Assembly: GCF_014203695.1 (NCBI RefSeq)
Contig: NZ_JACHJO010000002.1
Span: 62,001 to 126,000, forward strand
Length of the DNA: 64,000 nt
Reading direction: 5' to 3'
Origin: Nocardiopsis algeriensis
GTDB lineage: Bacteria > Actinomycetota > Actinomycetes > Streptosporangiales > Streptosporangiaceae
The stretch's first letter is position 1. Each line of letters starts with the position of its first letter. This document shows positions 26,264 through 35,977 of the stretch, one piece after another. The notes under the pieces were generated by a model. It saw only the letters and a program-made list of their open reading frames with translations, ran no database searches and had not been told where the DNA came from. The position numbers and the translations under genes were made by a program.

Positions 26264-26571
26264 GGGCGACCTCCTACTACACGTGTTCGCGTCCGGCGCA
26301 CCCGGCGGGTACGTGCCGGATGCGCCTATGGGTTCTACTGCCCGCGTTCGTGCCCCGGAGTGATGACGGCCGGTCATCGATCGAAGCCCACGGCGTCCCT
26401 GGAGGGGAGCGTCCGGTGGCCACTACCGAGGACCGGCCCCGACTCTGCGGCCGGGGGAGTGCGATCGCGGGTGGTCTTCGTACGGTTGTGAGCGGGGTCG
26501 GCGGCGACCGCCGACACGTCCACCCTACTGAACAGGAAGAGGGAGCGGCCGAAGCCACTCCCTCGGACAGC
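26264..26571 (-). other. rpsO-pnp intergenic region with processing hairpin
   Basis: No gene fits these 308 bp. GTCGGCGG (26497-26504) pairs perfectly with CCGCCGAC (26508-26515) over a 3-nt loop, 57 bp after rpsO. In Streptomyces the rpsO-pnp transcript contains such a hairpin, cut by RNase III, and a second promoter for pnp; the same role is likely here. Confidence 0.6.
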
Positions 26572-26841
26572 CTAGCGGCGCAGGCCCAGACGCTCGATCA
26601 GGGAGCGGTAGCGGGTGATGTCCTGCTGGGCCACGTACTTGAGGAGACGGCGGCGGCGGCCGACCATCAGGAGCAGGCCACGACGGCTGTGGTGGTCGTG
26701 CTTGTGGTCCTTCAGGTGCTCGGTCAGCTCGGTGATGCGGTGGGTGAGCAGAGCCACCTGGACCTCGGGGGAGCCGGTGTCTCCCTCCTTCGTCGCGTAC
26801 TCCGCGATGATCTTCTCTTTGGTGGCGGCGTCCATCGACAC
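26572..26841 (-). CDS. rpsO: 30S ribosomal protein S15
   Basis: This 89-residue protein, the usual S15 length, contains [41 protein letters not shown] and the C-terminal [16 protein letters not shown]. It binds 16S rRNA early in assembly. GTG 26841 (GAGGA 7 nt upstream) is preferred over ATG 26835, because it gives the N-terminus x-S-M-D-A-A that matches Streptomyces S15. Confidence 0.97.
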   Translation of the reverse strand: MSMDAATKEKIIAEYATKEGDTGSPEVQVALLTHRITELTEHLKDHKHDHHSRRGLLLMVGRRRRLLKYVAQQDITRYRSLIERLGLRR

Positions 26842-26990
26842 GTCGTTGTCCTCTTTCGTGTTCGGTACGCGGTGCGGCACGCGGGTCGGGAGCGACCCGG
26901 GCCAGACGCGGTGACCGCGCGTACGAACAGTCACCGCCGCGTGTGGCGCACGGACCCCGCCGACGGCGGGGTGCACCGCGCTCCCCCCGA

Positions 26991-27008
26991 GGTCACGGAT
27001 CCGTGACC
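26991..27008. promoter_or_regulatory. Perfect 18-bp palindrome upstream of rpsO
   Basis: GGTCACGGA is followed directly by TCCGTGACC, a gapless perfect palindrome with a BamHI core. It lies 150 bp upstream of the rpsO start and 52 bp downstream of ribF, where the rpsO promoter is expected. Having no loop, it suits a dimeric DNA-binding protein better than a terminator. Confidence 0.45.
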
Positions 27009-27059
27009 GTGCGCGGGGCACACGTGAACGTCTTCACCCTACCCCATACCCCGGCTCGT

Positions 27060-28031
27060 TCAGCCCAGGCCGAGAACGGTCCGGCACTTGCCGACGTCGC
27101 GGCGCATGGCCGCGATGAGCTCGCCGATGTCGTCGAACCTCTCCTGCCCGCGGATGCGCTCGGTGAAGTCCACCGTCATGCGCACGCCGTACAGTTCGAG
27201 GTCGTCGCGGTCCAGGGCGTAGGCCTCCACCGTCCGCAGGGCGCCGTCGAACGTGGGGTTGGTACCCACCGAGATCGCGGCCGGCCAGCGCGACTCCTGG
27301 TCCTCCAGCGGCTCGGAGCGGCTCAGCCAGCCGGCGTAGACACCGTCCCCCGGAACGGCGGTGTCGGGGGGCAGGTCCATGTTCGCCGTGGGGAAGCCCA
27401 GCAGGTCCCGCCCGCGTGCGGCGCCGTGCACCACCGTGCCCTCGACCCGGTGCGCCCTGCCGAGAAGGCGGGTCGCCTCGGCCACCGCACCGTCCAGGAG
27501 GAGTCCGCGCACCCGGGTGGAGGTGATCGTCTCGCCGTCGGCGACGAGGGGGACCCCGTCGGTGGTGAAGCCGTGCACCTCGCCCAGCTTGGCCAGGACA
27601 CCGACGTCACCGGAGGCGCGGTGGCCGAACCGGAAGTCCTCCCCCACCACCACGGCGGCGGCGTGCAGGCGGCCGACCAGGATCCGCTGCACGAACTCCT
27701 CGGGGGAGAGCGCGGACAGGTCCCGCGTGAACGGCACCACGCACACGGCCTCGGCTCCGTGGGAGCCCAGCAGTTCGATCCGCCGGTCCACCTGGGTCAG
27801 CATCGGCGGGACGGTTCCCCGCACCACCGCCTCCGGGTGCGGGTCGAAGGTCACCACGACCACCGGGAGTCCCAGTTCGCGCCCGCGTCCGACAGCGGTC
27901 TCCAGAAGAGTCTGATGGCCCCGGTGCACCCCGTCGAAGACGCCGACCGCCACCACGGACCGCCCCCAGTCGGAGGGCACGTCCTCCGGCCCGTCCCATC
28001 GCCGCACGCCTGGCTCCCTGCTGTTCGTCAC
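27060..28031 (-). CDS. ribF: Bifunctional riboflavin kinase/FAD synthetase
   Basis: This 323-residue protein has an N-terminal FAD synthetase domain (VVAVGVFDGVHRGHQTLLE and VVTFDPHPEAVVRG) and a C-terminal flavokinase domain (GRDLLGFPTANMDLP, GVYAGWL and the GTNPTFDG strand). It makes FMN and FAD from riboflavin and ATP. GTG 28031 follows GAGG. It sits between truB and rpsO; the 280-bp gap to truB suggests an own promoter. Confidence 0.96.
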   Translation of the reverse strand: MTNSREPGVRRWDGPEDVPSDWGRSVVAVGVFDGVHRGHQTLLETAVGRGRELGLPVVVVTFDPHPEAVVRGTVPPMLTQVDRRIELLGSHGAEAVCVVPFTRDLSALSPEEFVQRILVGRLHAAAVVVGEDFRFGHRASGDVGVLAKLGEVHGFTTDGVPLVADGETITSTRVRGLLLDGAVAEATRLLGRAHRVEGTVVHGAARGRDLLGFPTANMDLPPDTAVPGDGVYAGWLSRSEPLEDQESRWPAAISVGTNPTFDGALRTVEAYALDRDDLELYGVRMTVDFTERIRGQERFDDIGELIAAMRRDVGKCRTVLGLG

Positions 28032-28311
28032 TTCTGCCTCGTGTGCGCGAGGCCCACCGCCTCCGCAGCGTGCCCCACCCGGTCAAGGGTGCCATGCCCG
28101 GCGCCCCGGCCGGTCCACCGCCCACGCGCATCCGTTCCCGGCAGGTCCTCCGGAGCAGGGCCCGAACCGCCGCTTCCAGCGGGTTCTCCGGTCCTGCCGC
28201 CCGCTGCGGGCTCCCGAAGAATCCGCACACGGGCGGTCACCCAGCGCTGCCTCCGGCCCGTGAGCGGCACAGCGGTCCGGCAGGACGGCGTGCTGCCGCC
28301 CTCCGGGTCGG

Positions 28312-29199
28312 TCAGGCCGGTTCGAAGACGACGAGGGGCCTGGTGTGGTCCCGGCGGTTCTCCCCCAGGGCGATGACACGGCCGTCCGGGGCGAACAGGC
28401 CCACCGGGCTCCGCTCCTCCGTTCCCGGGGCGATGCGGTTGCCGTGCCGGAGCCGGCCCGCCTCCTCCTCCGTGAGGACGCGCGAGGGGAAGGCCGCCGC
28501 GACCGCCTCGGCGAGGGGGACCTGGGTGAACTCCTCGGCCAGCTGCTCCAGGGTGCGGGCCCGCGACAGGTCGTAGGGACCGACGCGGGTGCGGCGCAGC
28601 GCGGTGAGGTGGCCGCCCACGCCCAGGTCGGCACCCATGTCGCGGGCCAGTGAACGGATGTAGGTGCCGCTGGAGCAGGTGACGGAGGCGTCCACGTCGA
28701 CGAACACCCCGTCCTCCGCCTCGACCCTGCGGACGGCGTGGACGGTGAACTCCCCGATCGTGACCGGCCGGGCCCGCAGCTCGACCTCCTCGCCGCGGCG
28801 CGCCGACTTGTAGGCGCGCACGCCGTTCACCTTGATCGCACTGACCTGCGGTGGAACCTGGTCGATGCGGCCGGTCAGCTTCCGGGCGGCGGCGTGCACG
28901 CCCTCCTCGGACACCCCGGACGCGTCCGTGCGCACGCCGGGCTCGCCCTCGGCGTCGTCGGTGTTCGTGGTGAGCCCCAGCCGGATGGTGGCGTCGTAGG
29001 ACTTCTCGGTCAGGGTCAGGTGGCCCAGCAGCTTGGTGCCCTTCTCCAGGCCGAGAACGAGCACCCCCGTCGCCATCGGGTCCAGGGTGCCCGCGTGGCC
29101 CACCCTGCGGGTTCCCGCAAGTCTGCGCATCCTGGCGACCACGTCGTGCGAGGTCCAGTCGGCCGGCTTGTCGACGACCACGACACCGCTCTCGGCCAT
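28312..29199 (-). CDS. truB: tRNA pseudouridine(55) synthase
   Basis: This 295-residue protein has motif I VVVDKPADWTSHDVVARMRR, the catalytic Asp in GHAGTLDPMATGVLVLGL, and YKSARRGEEVEL plus GTYIRSLARDMGADLG. It modifies U55 in the T-loop of tRNAs. ATG 29199 (MAES) follows GAGGAGATCC; the upstream ATG 29211 has no ribosome site. Its C-terminal 60 residues form the PUA-like region (GRLRHGNRI, LFAPDGRVIALGE). Confidence 0.96.
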   Translation of the reverse strand: MAESGVVVVDKPADWTSHDVVARMRRLAGTRRVGHAGTLDPMATGVLVLGLEKGTKLLGHLTLTEKSYDATIRLGLTTNTDDAEGEPGVRTDASGVSEEGVHAAARKLTGRIDQVPPQVSAIKVNGVRAYKSARRGEEVELRARPVTIGEFTVHAVRRVEAEDGVFVDVDASVTCSSGTYIRSLARDMGADLGVGGHLTALRRTRVGPYDLSRARTLEQLAEEFTQVPLAEAVAAAFPSRVLTEEEAGRLRHGNRIAPGTEERSPVGLFAPDGRVIALGENRRDHTRPLVVFEPA

Positions 29200-29219
29200 G
29201 GATCTCCTCATCGGTGCGG

Positions 29220-29246
29220 GGGCGGCGGCACCCCGTGCCGCCGCCC
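29220..29246 (-). terminator. Hairpin between rbfA and truB
   Basis: GGGCGGCGGCAC pairs perfectly with GTGCCGCCGCCC around CCC, just after the rbfA stop. It could end or attenuate the infB-rbfA transcript before truB. Confidence 0.7.
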
Positions 29247-29251
29247 GGGGG

Positions 29252-29692
29252 TTACTCGTCCTCGTCGGCGTCCTCTCGGGGCGCCTTGTACGGGTCGGCC
29301 TCTCCCGCGGGGCTGGCCGTGCCGGCGCGCTCGGCCAGTTCCGCGTCCGCGCGGCGCGCCTTGAGCAGCAGCTCCTCGATGTGTTGGGCGTTCTCCTGGA
29401 CCTCGTCGACGACGAAGGTCAGGCTCGGCGTGTGCCGGATGCCGGTCTGGCGCCCGACCTCGCTGCGGATGAGGCCCTTGGCGCTCTCCAGCGCGGCCGA
29501 GGAGGCGGCCTTCTCCTCCTCGGTGCCGAACACCGTGTAGTAGACCGTGGCGTCCCGCAGGTCCGCGGTGATACGCGCATCGGTCACGGTGACGAATCCC
29601 AGGCGCGGGTCCTTGATCCGCCGGTCCAGCATCTCGGCGACGATGCGCTGGATGCGGTCGGCGACCTTGCGCGCGCGTGCGGCGTCAACCAT
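29252..29692 (-). CDS. rbfA: 30S ribosome-binding factor RbfA
   Basis: This 146-residue KH-fold protein contains [44 protein letters not shown], with the conserved LGFVTVT segment, and [21 protein letters not shown]. It matures the 16S 5' end during cold growth. The C-terminal 30 residues are acidic. ATG 29692 lies two bases after the ylxP stop (TGACCATG), so the two are coupled. Confidence 0.95.
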   Translation of the reverse strand: MVDAARARKVADRIQRIVAEMLDRRIKDPRLGFVTVTDARITADLRDATVYYTVFGTEEEKAASSAALESAKGLIRSEVGRQTGIRHTPSLTFVVDEVQENAQHIEELLLKARRADAELAERAGTASPAGEADPYKAPREDADEDE

Positions 29693-29694
29693 GG

Positions 29695-29991
29695 TCAGTC
29701 TTCCTCTTCGTTGAAGAGCCGCTGCCTGGCCGACAGCAGCTCCAGCTCGGGACGGCCCGCGACGAAGCGTTCGCAGGAGTCCATCTGCTCTCGGGCGTGC
29801 GCGGCGGTCGAGGCGACCACGGCGACACCGATCCTGCTCCTGCGGTACAGGTCGTGGTCCCCCACCTCGGAGACGGAGACCGAGAACTTGCGGCGCAGCT
29901 CGGCGATGACCGGCCGCACCAGCGAACGCTTCTGCTTGAGCGAGTGGACGTCTCCCAGGAGGACGTCCAGGGTCAGCGCCCCAACGTACAA
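29695..29991 (-). CDS. ylxP: DUF503 family protein YlxP
   Basis: This 98-residue protein has the family signature [44 protein letters not shown] start it at TTG 29991, preceded by AGGTGA with 4-nt spacing; the N-terminus then matches the Streptomyces homologue. A TTG at 30024 would add 11 residues but falls beside the infB terminator hairpin. YlxP family members are linked to ribosome maturation and sit between infB and rbfA in many Gram-positives, as here. Confidence 0.88.
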   Translation of the reverse strand: MYVGALTLDVLLGDVHSLKQKRSLVRPVIAELRRKFSVSVSEVGDHDLYRRSRIGVAVVASTAAHAREQMDSCERFVAGRPELELLSARQRLFNEEED

Positions 29992-30028
29992 GTGATCACC
30001 TGCGGTGTTTGTGTGGGCCGTCAAGGGC

Positions 30029-30058
30029 GGGGCCCCGGACTCGGGAGTCCGGGGCCCC
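30029..30058 (-). terminator. Strong terminator between infB and ylxP
   Basis: GGGGCCCCGGACTC pairs without mismatch with GAGTCCGGGGCCCC across a 2-nt loop, 21 bp beyond the infB stop. The ylxP-rbfA pair therefore probably needs read-through or a promoter inside 29992-30028. Confidence 0.85.
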
Positions 30059-30078
30059 TGGGGAGTCAGGCCTCGCGA

Positions 30079-33066
30079 CTAGTCGCGGGGCTTCTCCTGC
30101 ATCTCGTAGGTCTCGATGACGTCCTCGACCCGGACGTCGTTGTAGCCGAGGCCGATACCGCACTCGAAGCCCTCGCGGACCTCGGTCGCATCGTCCTTGA
30201 ACCGGCGGAGCGACTCCACGTTGAGGTTCTCGGAGATGACGACACCGTCGCGGATGATCCGCGCCTTGGTGTTGCGGCGGATGATGCCCTCGCGGACGAT
30301 CGAACCGGCCACGTTCCCGATCCTCGGCACCTTGAAGACCTCGCGGATCTCCGCCGTGCCGAGCTTGACCTCCTCGTAGACGGGCTTGAGGAGTCCCTTG
30401 ACCGCGGCCTCGACCTCGTCGATGGCCTGGTAGATGACCGAGTAGTAGCGGATGTCGACGCCCATGCGGTCGGCGAGCTCGCTGTTCTTGCCCTCGGGCC
30501 GCACGTTGAAGCCGATGATGATGGCTTCGGCGGAGGCCGCCAGGTTGATGTCGTTCTGCGTGATCGCACCGACACCGCGCCCGATGACCCGGATGGCGAC
30601 CTCGTCGCCGCCCGCGTCGATCTTGAGCAGCGACTCCTCCAGGGCCTCGACCGAACCGGACATGTCGCCCTTGATGAGCAGGAGCAGCTCGGAGCGCTCC
30701 CCCTCCTCCAGGGTCTTCTGCCAGTTGTCGAGGGTGACCCGGCGGGCCGAGCGCGCCTGCTGGGCGAAGCGCTCGCGCGCCTCGCGCTGCTGCGCGATCT
30801 GGCGTGCCACCCGGTCGTCCTTGACGACCAGGAAGCTGTCGCCGGCGCTGGGCACGTTGGTCAGACCGACGACCTGCACCGGGCGGGACGGCTCGGCGCT
30901 CTGCACGTTCCTGCCGTGCTCGTCGAGCATGGCGCGGACGCGGCCGTAGGCGTCGCCGCAGACGATCGAGTCGCCGACGTTGAGCGTTCCGCGCTGGACC
31001 AGCACCGTGGCCATGGAGCCGCGGCCGCGGTCCAGGTAGGCCTCGATGGCCAGGCCCTGGGCGTCCATCTCCGGGTTGGCCTGCAGGTCGAGCGCGGCGT
31101 CGGAGGTCAGCACGATCGACTCGAGCAGGGCGTCGATGTTCGTGCCGTGGAGCGCGGAGATGTCCACGAACTGGACGTCGCCGCCGTACTCCTCGGCCAC
31201 CAGGCCGTACTCCGTGAGCTGCGCGCGCACCCGCTGCGGGTCGGCGCCCTCGACGTCGATCTTGTTGACCGCGACCACGATCGGGACCTCGGCCGCCTTG
31301 GCGTGGTCGATGGCCTCGGCCGTCTGCGGCTTGACACCGTCGTCGGCCGCGACCACCAGGACCGCGATGTCGGTGACCTTCGCACCGCGGGCACGCATGG
31401 CGGTGAACGCCTCGTGACCCGGGGTGTCGATGAAGGTGAGCTTGCGCTCCTCACCGTCCACCTCGGTGGAGACCTGGTAGGCACCGATGTGCTGGGTGAT
31501 GCCGCCGGCCTCGCCGACCGCGACGTTGGCCTTGCGGATGGTGTCCAGCAGCCGGGTCTTGCCGTGGTCGACGTGACCCATGACGGTGACCACCGGCGGA
31601 CGCGGACGCAGGTCCTCGTCGGTGCCCTCGTCCTCGCCGAACTCGATGGAGAAGGACTCCAGGAGCTCGCGGTCCTCGTCCTCGGGGCTGACGACCTCGA
31701 CCCTGTACTTGAGCTCCTCGCCCAGCAGGACCAGGGTCTCGTCGGGCAGGGACTGGGTCGCGGTGACCATCTCCCCCAGGTGCAGCATCACCTGGACGAG
31801 CGACGCCGGGTTGACGTCGATCTTGTCACCGAAGTCGGCCAGCGAGGCGCCGCGGGACAGGCGGATGGTCTGGTTGTTGCCGCTCGGGATCTTGACGCCG
31901 CCGAACGAGGGAGCCTGGAGGTCGTGGAACTCCTGGCGCCGCTGCTTCTTGGACTTGCGGGCACGCCCGGGACGTCCGCCCGGACGGCCGAACGCACCGG
32001 CCGTACCGCCGCCGCGACCGCGACCGCCGCCACCGGGACGACCGCCGAAGCCGCCGCCACCGGGACGCGGACCGCCGCCACCGGCACCGGGACGCGGACC
32101 GGCACCCGCGGGTGCGCCGCCGCGACCGCGACCGCCGCCACCGGGACGGCCGCCGCCACCGCCGCGGCCGGCGCCCGCGGGCGGGGCGGGCCGGGACGAG
32201 GGCATGTTCATCGGGCTGGGGCGCGGACCACCGGGACGCGGACCGCCGGCGCCACCCGGACGCGGAACGCCCGCAGAACCACCGGGACGCGGAGCGCGCT
32301 GCTCGCCGCCCTGCGGGCCCGGACGGGGACCACCGGGACGCGGACCCGGACGCGGGCCACCGGCGCCACCCGGACGCGGGGCACCCGCGGCACCGCCGGG
32401 ACGCGGAGCGCGCTGCTCGCCGCCCTGCGGGCCCGGACGGGGACCACCGGGACGCGGACCCGGACGCGGGCCGCCGGCGCCACCCGGACGCGGACCGGCC
32501 GGCTTGGCGCCCATGCCGGAGGCGTTGGACGCGAACGGGTTGTTGCCCGGACGCGGACCGGCCGTGCGCGGGCCCGGACGCGGGCCGCCGGCGGCACCGC
32601 CGGGACGCGGGCCGCGGTCGGCGCGCGGGGCGCGCTCGGGGCGGTCACTGCGCTCCGGACGGTCACCGCGCTCGGGACGGCTCTGCGGGGCAGGCTTGGG
32701 GGCTCCGGCGGGGCGGGGAGCCTCGCTTCGGGGAGCCTTGGGGCCGGGCTTGGGCGCGGCGGCGCGCGGGGCGCCCTCGGCCTTGGGGCCCGGCTTCGGA
32801 GCGGGACCCGGCTTGGGGGCCGGACCCGGCTTGGGACCCGGCTTGGGGGCCTCCGCGGAGGGGCGCGGGCCGGGCTTGGGAGCCGAACCCTTCCTGCCGC
32901 CGTCGGACCCGTTGTTGAAAGCTTCCTGCAGGCGTCGCACGACGGGGGCCTCTATCGTCGAGGACGCCGAACGGACGAATTCGCCCATCTCGTTGAGCTT
33001 GGCCAGGACGGCCTTGCTCTCTACACCGAACTCCTTGGCGAGTTCGTACACCCGGACCTTCGCCAC
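30079..33066 (-). CDS. infB: Translation initiation factor IF-2
   Basis: This 995-residue protein begins with the IF2 N-terminal domain ([30 protein letters not shown]). It continues with a roughly 330-residue Pro/Arg/Gly-rich low-complexity linker, then the G domain near residue 500 (G1 GHVDHGKT, G3 DTPGHEAF, G4 NKID) and the beta-barrel and C2 domains that bind fMet-tRNA. The linker includes a 38-codon tandem duplication. GTG 33066 follows AAGGAGAGTA. Long linkers are typical of actinobacterial IF-2. Confidence 0.97.
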   Translation of the reverse strand: MAKVRVYELAKEFGVESKAVLAKLNEMGEFVRSASSTIEAPVVRRLQEAFNNGSDGGRKGSAPKPGPRPSAEAPKPGPKPGPAPKPGPAPKPGPKAEGAPRAAAPKPGPKAPRSEAPRPAGAPKPAPQSRPERGDRPERSDRPERAPRADRGPRPGGAAGGPRPGPRTAGPRPGNNPFASNASGMGAKPAGPRPGGAGGPRPGPRPGGPRPGPQGGEQRAPRPGGAAGAPRPGGAGGPRPGPRPGGPRPGPQGGEQRAPRPGGSAGVPRPGGAGGPRPGGPRPSPMNMPSSRPAPPAGAGRGGGGGRPGGGGRGRGGAPAGAGPRPGAGGGGPRPGGGGFGGRPGGGGRGRGGGTAGAFGRPGGRPGRARKSKKQRRQEFHDLQAPSFGGVKIPSGNNQTIRLSRGASLADFGDKIDVNPASLVQVMLHLGEMVTATQSLPDETLVLLGEELKYRVEVVSPEDEDRELLESFSIEFGEDEGTDEDLRPRPPVVTVMGHVDHGKTRLLDTIRKANVAVGEAGGITQHIGAYQVSTEVDGEERKLTFIDTPGHEAFTAMRARGAKVTDIAVLVVAADDGVKPQTAEAIDHAKAAEVPIVVAVNKIDVEGADPQRVRAQLTEYGLVAEEYGGDVQFVDISALHGTNIDALLESIVLTSDAALDLQANPEMDAQGLAIEAYLDRGRGSMATVLVQRGTLNVGDSIVCGDAYGRVRAMLDEHGRNVQSAEPSRPVQVVGLTNVPSAGDSFLVVKDDRVARQIAQQREARERFAQQARSARRVTLDNWQKTLEEGERSELLLLIKGDMSGSVEALEESLLKIDAGGDEVAIRVIGRGVGAITQNDINLAASAEAIIIGFNVRPEGKNSELADRMGVDIRYYSVIYQAIDEVEAAVKGLLKPVYEEVKLGTAEIREVFKVPRIGNVAGSIVREGIIRRNTKARIIRDGVVISENLNVESLRRFKDDATEVREGFECGIGLGYNDVRVEDVIETYEMQEKPRD
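32281..32495 (-). repeat. 114-bp tandem duplication inside infB
   Basis: Two nearly identical 114-bp units start at about 32281 and 32395. Each encodes 38 residues of the Pro-Arg-Gly linker, including [14 protein letters not shown]. The period is a multiple of three, so the frame is kept and the unit number could vary among strains. Confidence 0.8.
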
Positions 33067-33129
33067 TACTCTCCTTCAGCTGCCGGTCCGGGACATGGGC
33101 CTGTGCCGGACCGTCGTTAGCTCGAGTTA

Positions 33130-33186
33130 CTCATCGCTGCGTACTCATCAGGCGCTCATCGCAATCTCGACCTGCTTCCTCATCGC
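33130..33186 (-). repeat. Three CTCATCGC repeats in the infB leader
   Basis: CTCATCGC occurs at 33130, 33155 and 33179, spaced 25 and 24 bp, within the 212-bp gap between ylxR and infB. This gap is richer in A and T than the flanks and holds no convincing gene. On the transcribed strand the units read GCGATGAG, so each includes an ATG. Confidence 0.45.
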
Positions 33187-33278
33187 TACACAACAATGGG
33201 TCGTTGATGCGTGCCGACACAGCACTGCACGCCGACCTCGGTCACTACAACCTCGAGGACGGCTCAGACATTCCAACC

Positions 33279-33602
33279 CTATCGGGGAAGGCGACCTGTC
33301 CGGCCATGAGGGGTGGCACCGATCAGGGCCGCCACCTGTGTGACGTCCCATCCGGTGTCACCCGGTCCCCTCCGGTAGGCGCGCGACCACACCCTGCGGC
33401 GCTCGGCGAGTTCGAGACATCGCCGGTCGTCGTGCAGATAGGCACCGCGTCCCGGACGTCGACCCCGCACGTCGGGGACGACGGCCGTGCCCACGGCCAC
33501 CATCCGAACGAGGTCGGACTGGACTGCCCGCGACCGGCACCCCACGCATGTACGCACGGGACGGTCAGGACCGTCTTCCGCCACCCTACCGCGTCGAGCC
33601 AT
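33279..33602 (-). CDS. ylxR: YlxR/DUF448 RNA-binding-like protein
   Basis: This 107-residue protein has the DUF448 signature RTCVGCRSRAVQSDLVRMV with the paired cysteines, then GRRPGRGAYLHDDRRCLELAERR. It lies between nusA and infB, its conserved place. ATG 33602 is 14 bp after the nusA stop. A longer frame begins inside nusA and is ignored. Family members bind RNA or act as nucleoid-associated regulators; the role here is inferred from context. Confidence 0.9.
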   Translation of the reverse strand: MARRGRVAEDGPDRPVRTCVGCRSRAVQSDLVRMVAVGTAVVPDVRGRRPGRGAYLHDDRRCLELAERRRVWSRAYRRGPGDTGWDVTQVAALIGATPHGRTGRLPR

Positions 33603-33616
33603 GGGCGCGACCCCCG

Positions 33617-34630
33617 TCAGCCGACCGGCGCGGTGTCGTCGCCGTCGGCGTTCCCCGCCGGGGCGGTCTCCGCGTCGGATCGGATGTCGATGCGCCAACC
33701 GGTGAGCCGCGCGGCCAGGCGGGCGTTCTGGCCCTCCTTGCCGATCGCCAGGGACTGCTGGTAGTCCGGCACGACCACGCGGGCGACACGGGCGGCCATG
33801 TCGACGATCTCCACGGAGCTGACCCGCGCCGGGGAGAGTGCGTTGGCCACGAACACGGCGGGGTCGTCGGAGTGGTCGACGATGTCGATCTTCTCCCCGT
33901 GCAGTTCCGCCATGACGTTGCGCACACGGCTGCCGAGCGGGCCGATGCAGGCGCCCTTGGCGTTGACGCCGCCCCGGTTGGAGCGCACCGCCATCTTGGT
34001 GCGGTGGCCGGCCTCACGGGCGATCGCGGCGATCTCGACGGTGCCGTCGGCGATCTCGGGGACCTCGAGCTGGAAGAGCTTGCGCACCAGGTTGGGGTGG
34101 GTGCGCGAGAGGGTGACCGAGGGGCCGCGGTGTCCCTTGCGGACCTGCACGACGTAGGCGCGCAGGCGCTCCCCGTGGGTGTAGGTCTCGGTGGGCACCT
34201 GCTCCTGCGGAGGCAGGACGGCCTCGATCCGGCCGAGGTCGACCAGCACGTTGCGGGGGTCCTTGCCCTGCTGGATGATGCCCGAGACGATGTCGTGCTC
34301 GCGGCCGGCGAACTCGCCGAGGGTCAGCTCGTCCTCCGCGTCGCGCAGACGCTGGAGGATGACCTGCTTGGCGGTCGAGGCCGCGATACGGCCGAAGTCG
34401 GTGGGCGTGCCGTCGAACTCGCCGACGCGTACGCCCTCGTCGTCGGTCTCCTCCACCCACACGGTCACGTGGCCGTTGGAGCGGTCGAGTTCGACGCGCG
34501 CCTTCCTGTCCGGCCCCTCCTCGCGGTGGTAGGCGATCAGCAGTGCGTCCTCGATGGCCTTGGCCACCAGTTCGACGGAGATGTCCTTCTCGCGCTCGAG
34601 GCTGCGAAGGACGCTCATGTCAATGTCCAC
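33617..34630 (-). CDS. nusA: Transcription termination/antitermination protein NusA
   Basis: This 337-residue protein has the N-terminal RNAP-binding domain ([30 protein letters not shown]), an S1 domain ([23 protein letters not shown]), and two KH domains ([30 protein letters not shown] and [30 protein letters not shown]). It lacks the acidic repeats of E. coli NusA, as normal for actinobacteria. GTG 34630 lies 12 bp after rimP, so rimP-nusA-ylxR form one unit. Confidence 0.96.
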   Translation of the reverse strand: MDIDMSVLRSLEREKDISVELVAKAIEDALLIAYHREEGPDRKARVELDRSNGHVTVWVEETDDEGVRVGEFDGTPTDFGRIAASTAKQVILQRLRDAEDELTLGEFAGREHDIVSGIIQQGKDPRNVLVDLGRIEAVLPPQEQVPTETYTHGERLRAYVVQVRKGHRGPSVTLSRTHPNLVRKLFQLEVPEIADGTVEIAAIAREAGHRTKMAVRSNRGGVNAKGACIGPLGSRVRNVMAELHGEKIDIVDHSDDPAVFVANALSPARVSSVEIVDMAARVARVVVPDYQQSLAIGKEGQNARLAARLTGWRIDIRSDAETAPAGNADGDDTAPVG

Positions 34631-34642
34631 GGGGCTCCCCCT

Positions 34643-35125
34643 CTAGTCCGCCGCGCCGGTGTCGTCCGGACGGTGGAATTCCACCTGCACCTTGCCCTTG
34701 TCGAGTTCCTCGTGGGCGTAGGTGCGGGGCCGGCCCTCGACGTCCAGGGTGACCTTCTCGTCGTCGGCGTCGGTGACGCGTCCGGTGACCCGTCCCCCGT
34801 CCGCGAGGAACACCTTCACCAGGCGTCCGCGCGAGCGGCGCCAGTGGCGGGGCTGCGTCAGGGGGCGGTCCACGCCCGGAGAGGTGACCTCCAGGACGTA
34901 GGGCTGCTCACCCATGGCGTCGGAGTCGTCCAGGACGGTGTTGACCTCCTGGCTGACCTCGCCCACCGTGTCGAGGTCGACACCGCTGTCGGAGTCCACG
35001 ACCACCCGCAGCACGCGGCGCTTGCCCGCCGGTGTCAGCTCGACGGCCTCCAGGTCCAGTCCGGCCTCGGCCAGTACCGGCTCCAGCAGCTCGGCGATGC
35101 GCTGCTCACGCCCCTGCGCTCCCAT
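34643..35125 (-). CDS. rimP: Ribosome maturation factor RimP
   Basis: This 160-residue protein has LLEPVLAEAGLDLEAVELTPAGKRRVLRVVVDSDSGVDLDTVGEVS and YVLEVTSPGVDRPLTQPRHWRRSRGRLVKV, the two conserved RimP blocks. It assists 30S assembly. ATG 35125 is the first gene of rimP-nusA-ylxR; its promoter should lie in the divergent 342-bp gap. Confidence 0.95.
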   Translation of the reverse strand: MGAQGREQRIAELLEPVLAEAGLDLEAVELTPAGKRRVLRVVVDSDSGVDLDTVGEVSQEVNTVLDDSDAMGEQPYVLEVTSPGVDRPLTQPRHWRRSRGRLVKVFLADGGRVTGRVTDADDEKVTLDVEGRPRTYAHEELDKGKVQVEFHRPDDTGAAD

Positions 35126-35467
35126 GGGTCTCGACCCCTCCAACGGCGGGAATCCCGCCCGTTCGGCCTCGTGCCGGTGTACGGGGCGGTCCAGCTCTGT
35201 ACGTAGTCTGCGACTGGTTGGTCCGCGGCCCCGGGGGGACGCGAACCGGCCGCGCGTCGCGGGTGACGGCGGTTGTGCTGCAAGAGTATCCACACCCGGA
35301 CACTTTCCAGGTCGCCGTCCGCGGCCGGGGCGCGTCGCCGTCCACGCCCGAAGCACCGCTGCGGCCCGTGGGGCAGGGCCTTCCGGCGCGGGCACGGGCC
35401 TGGTGCGGGCGTGGAAAGATGAGACGGGTCCGCCGTCGGCGGCGGGCCGGGGCAGGGGAAGGAGTCC
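35126..35467. other. Divergent promoter region rimP / lipoprotein gene; no gene seen
   Basis: The 342 bp hold no convincing coding frame. It must contain the rimP-nusA operon promoter (minus) and the promoter of the ferritin-like lipoprotein pair (plus). Two lower-GC spots, around 35195-35215 and 35270-35300, are the likeliest promoter cores, but I cannot name exact -10 and -35 boxes. Confidence 0.5.
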
Positions 35468-35968
35468 GTGTTGGGCCAGGGAATCGGCTGCGTCAGCCGC
35501 CGTACGGTACTGGGCGCGGCGCTGGCCGGTGCGGCCGCCGCCGGGCTCGCCGGATGCGGCACGGTCGAGTGGTACCCCTCGGACGTGTCCCCGGACGAGC
35601 ACGTGCTGCTCTCGGTCCTGCGGGAGAAGGAGCGCCTGGTCGCCCGCTACGAGGCCGCGGCCGCCGAGGGAGCCGGCCCCGCCGACCTGCTGGGGCGCCT
35701 GCTGGAGAACCACCTCTCCCACCTGGACGCACTGCTGGAGGCGCTTCCCGAGGACTCGGAGGCGCTCTCCCAGGCGGATGCCTCCGCCGCTCCGCAGGAG
35801 GAGGCCCCCGCGGCGACCGACACCGCCGGGCTGCGGGCCCTGGAGATCTCCGCCGCCGGCGCCAGGATCGACCAGGCCGCGGCGCTCTCCGACCCGGGCC
35901 TGTCCCAGCTGGTCAGCGCGATCGGTGCCTGCGAGGCGGGGCACGCCCGCCTCCTGGCCGACGACTAG
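35468..35968 (+). CDS. Ferritin-like-fold lipoprotein
   Basis: This 166-residue protein has a twin-arginine-like lipoprotein leader: SRRTVLGAALAGAAAAGLAGC with Cys near residue 30 as the lipid site. The mature part is helical with spaced Glu/His residues (ENHLSHLDALLEALPED, CEAGHARLLADD), resembling actinobacterial ferritin-like DUF4439 relatives. GTG 35468 follows GGAAGGAG. It is paired 9 bp upstream with a second ferritin-like gene. Between rimP and proS is a conserved site for such genes in actinobacteria. Metal content and function are unknown. Confidence 0.82.
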   Translation: MLGQGIGCVSRRTVLGAALAGAAAAGLAGCGTVEWYPSDVSPDEHVLLSVLREKERLVARYEAAAAEGAGPADLLGRLLENHLSHLDALLEALPEDSEALSQADASAAPQEEAPAATDTAGLRALEISAAGARIDQAAALSDPGLSQLVSAIGACEAGHARLLADD

Positions 35969-35977
35969 AGGATGCAC

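Noticed and set aside
32220..32520. Regularly spaced repeats that might look like a CRISPR array
   Set aside because: They are coding repeats of the IF-2 linker with a 114-bp period and no spacers.
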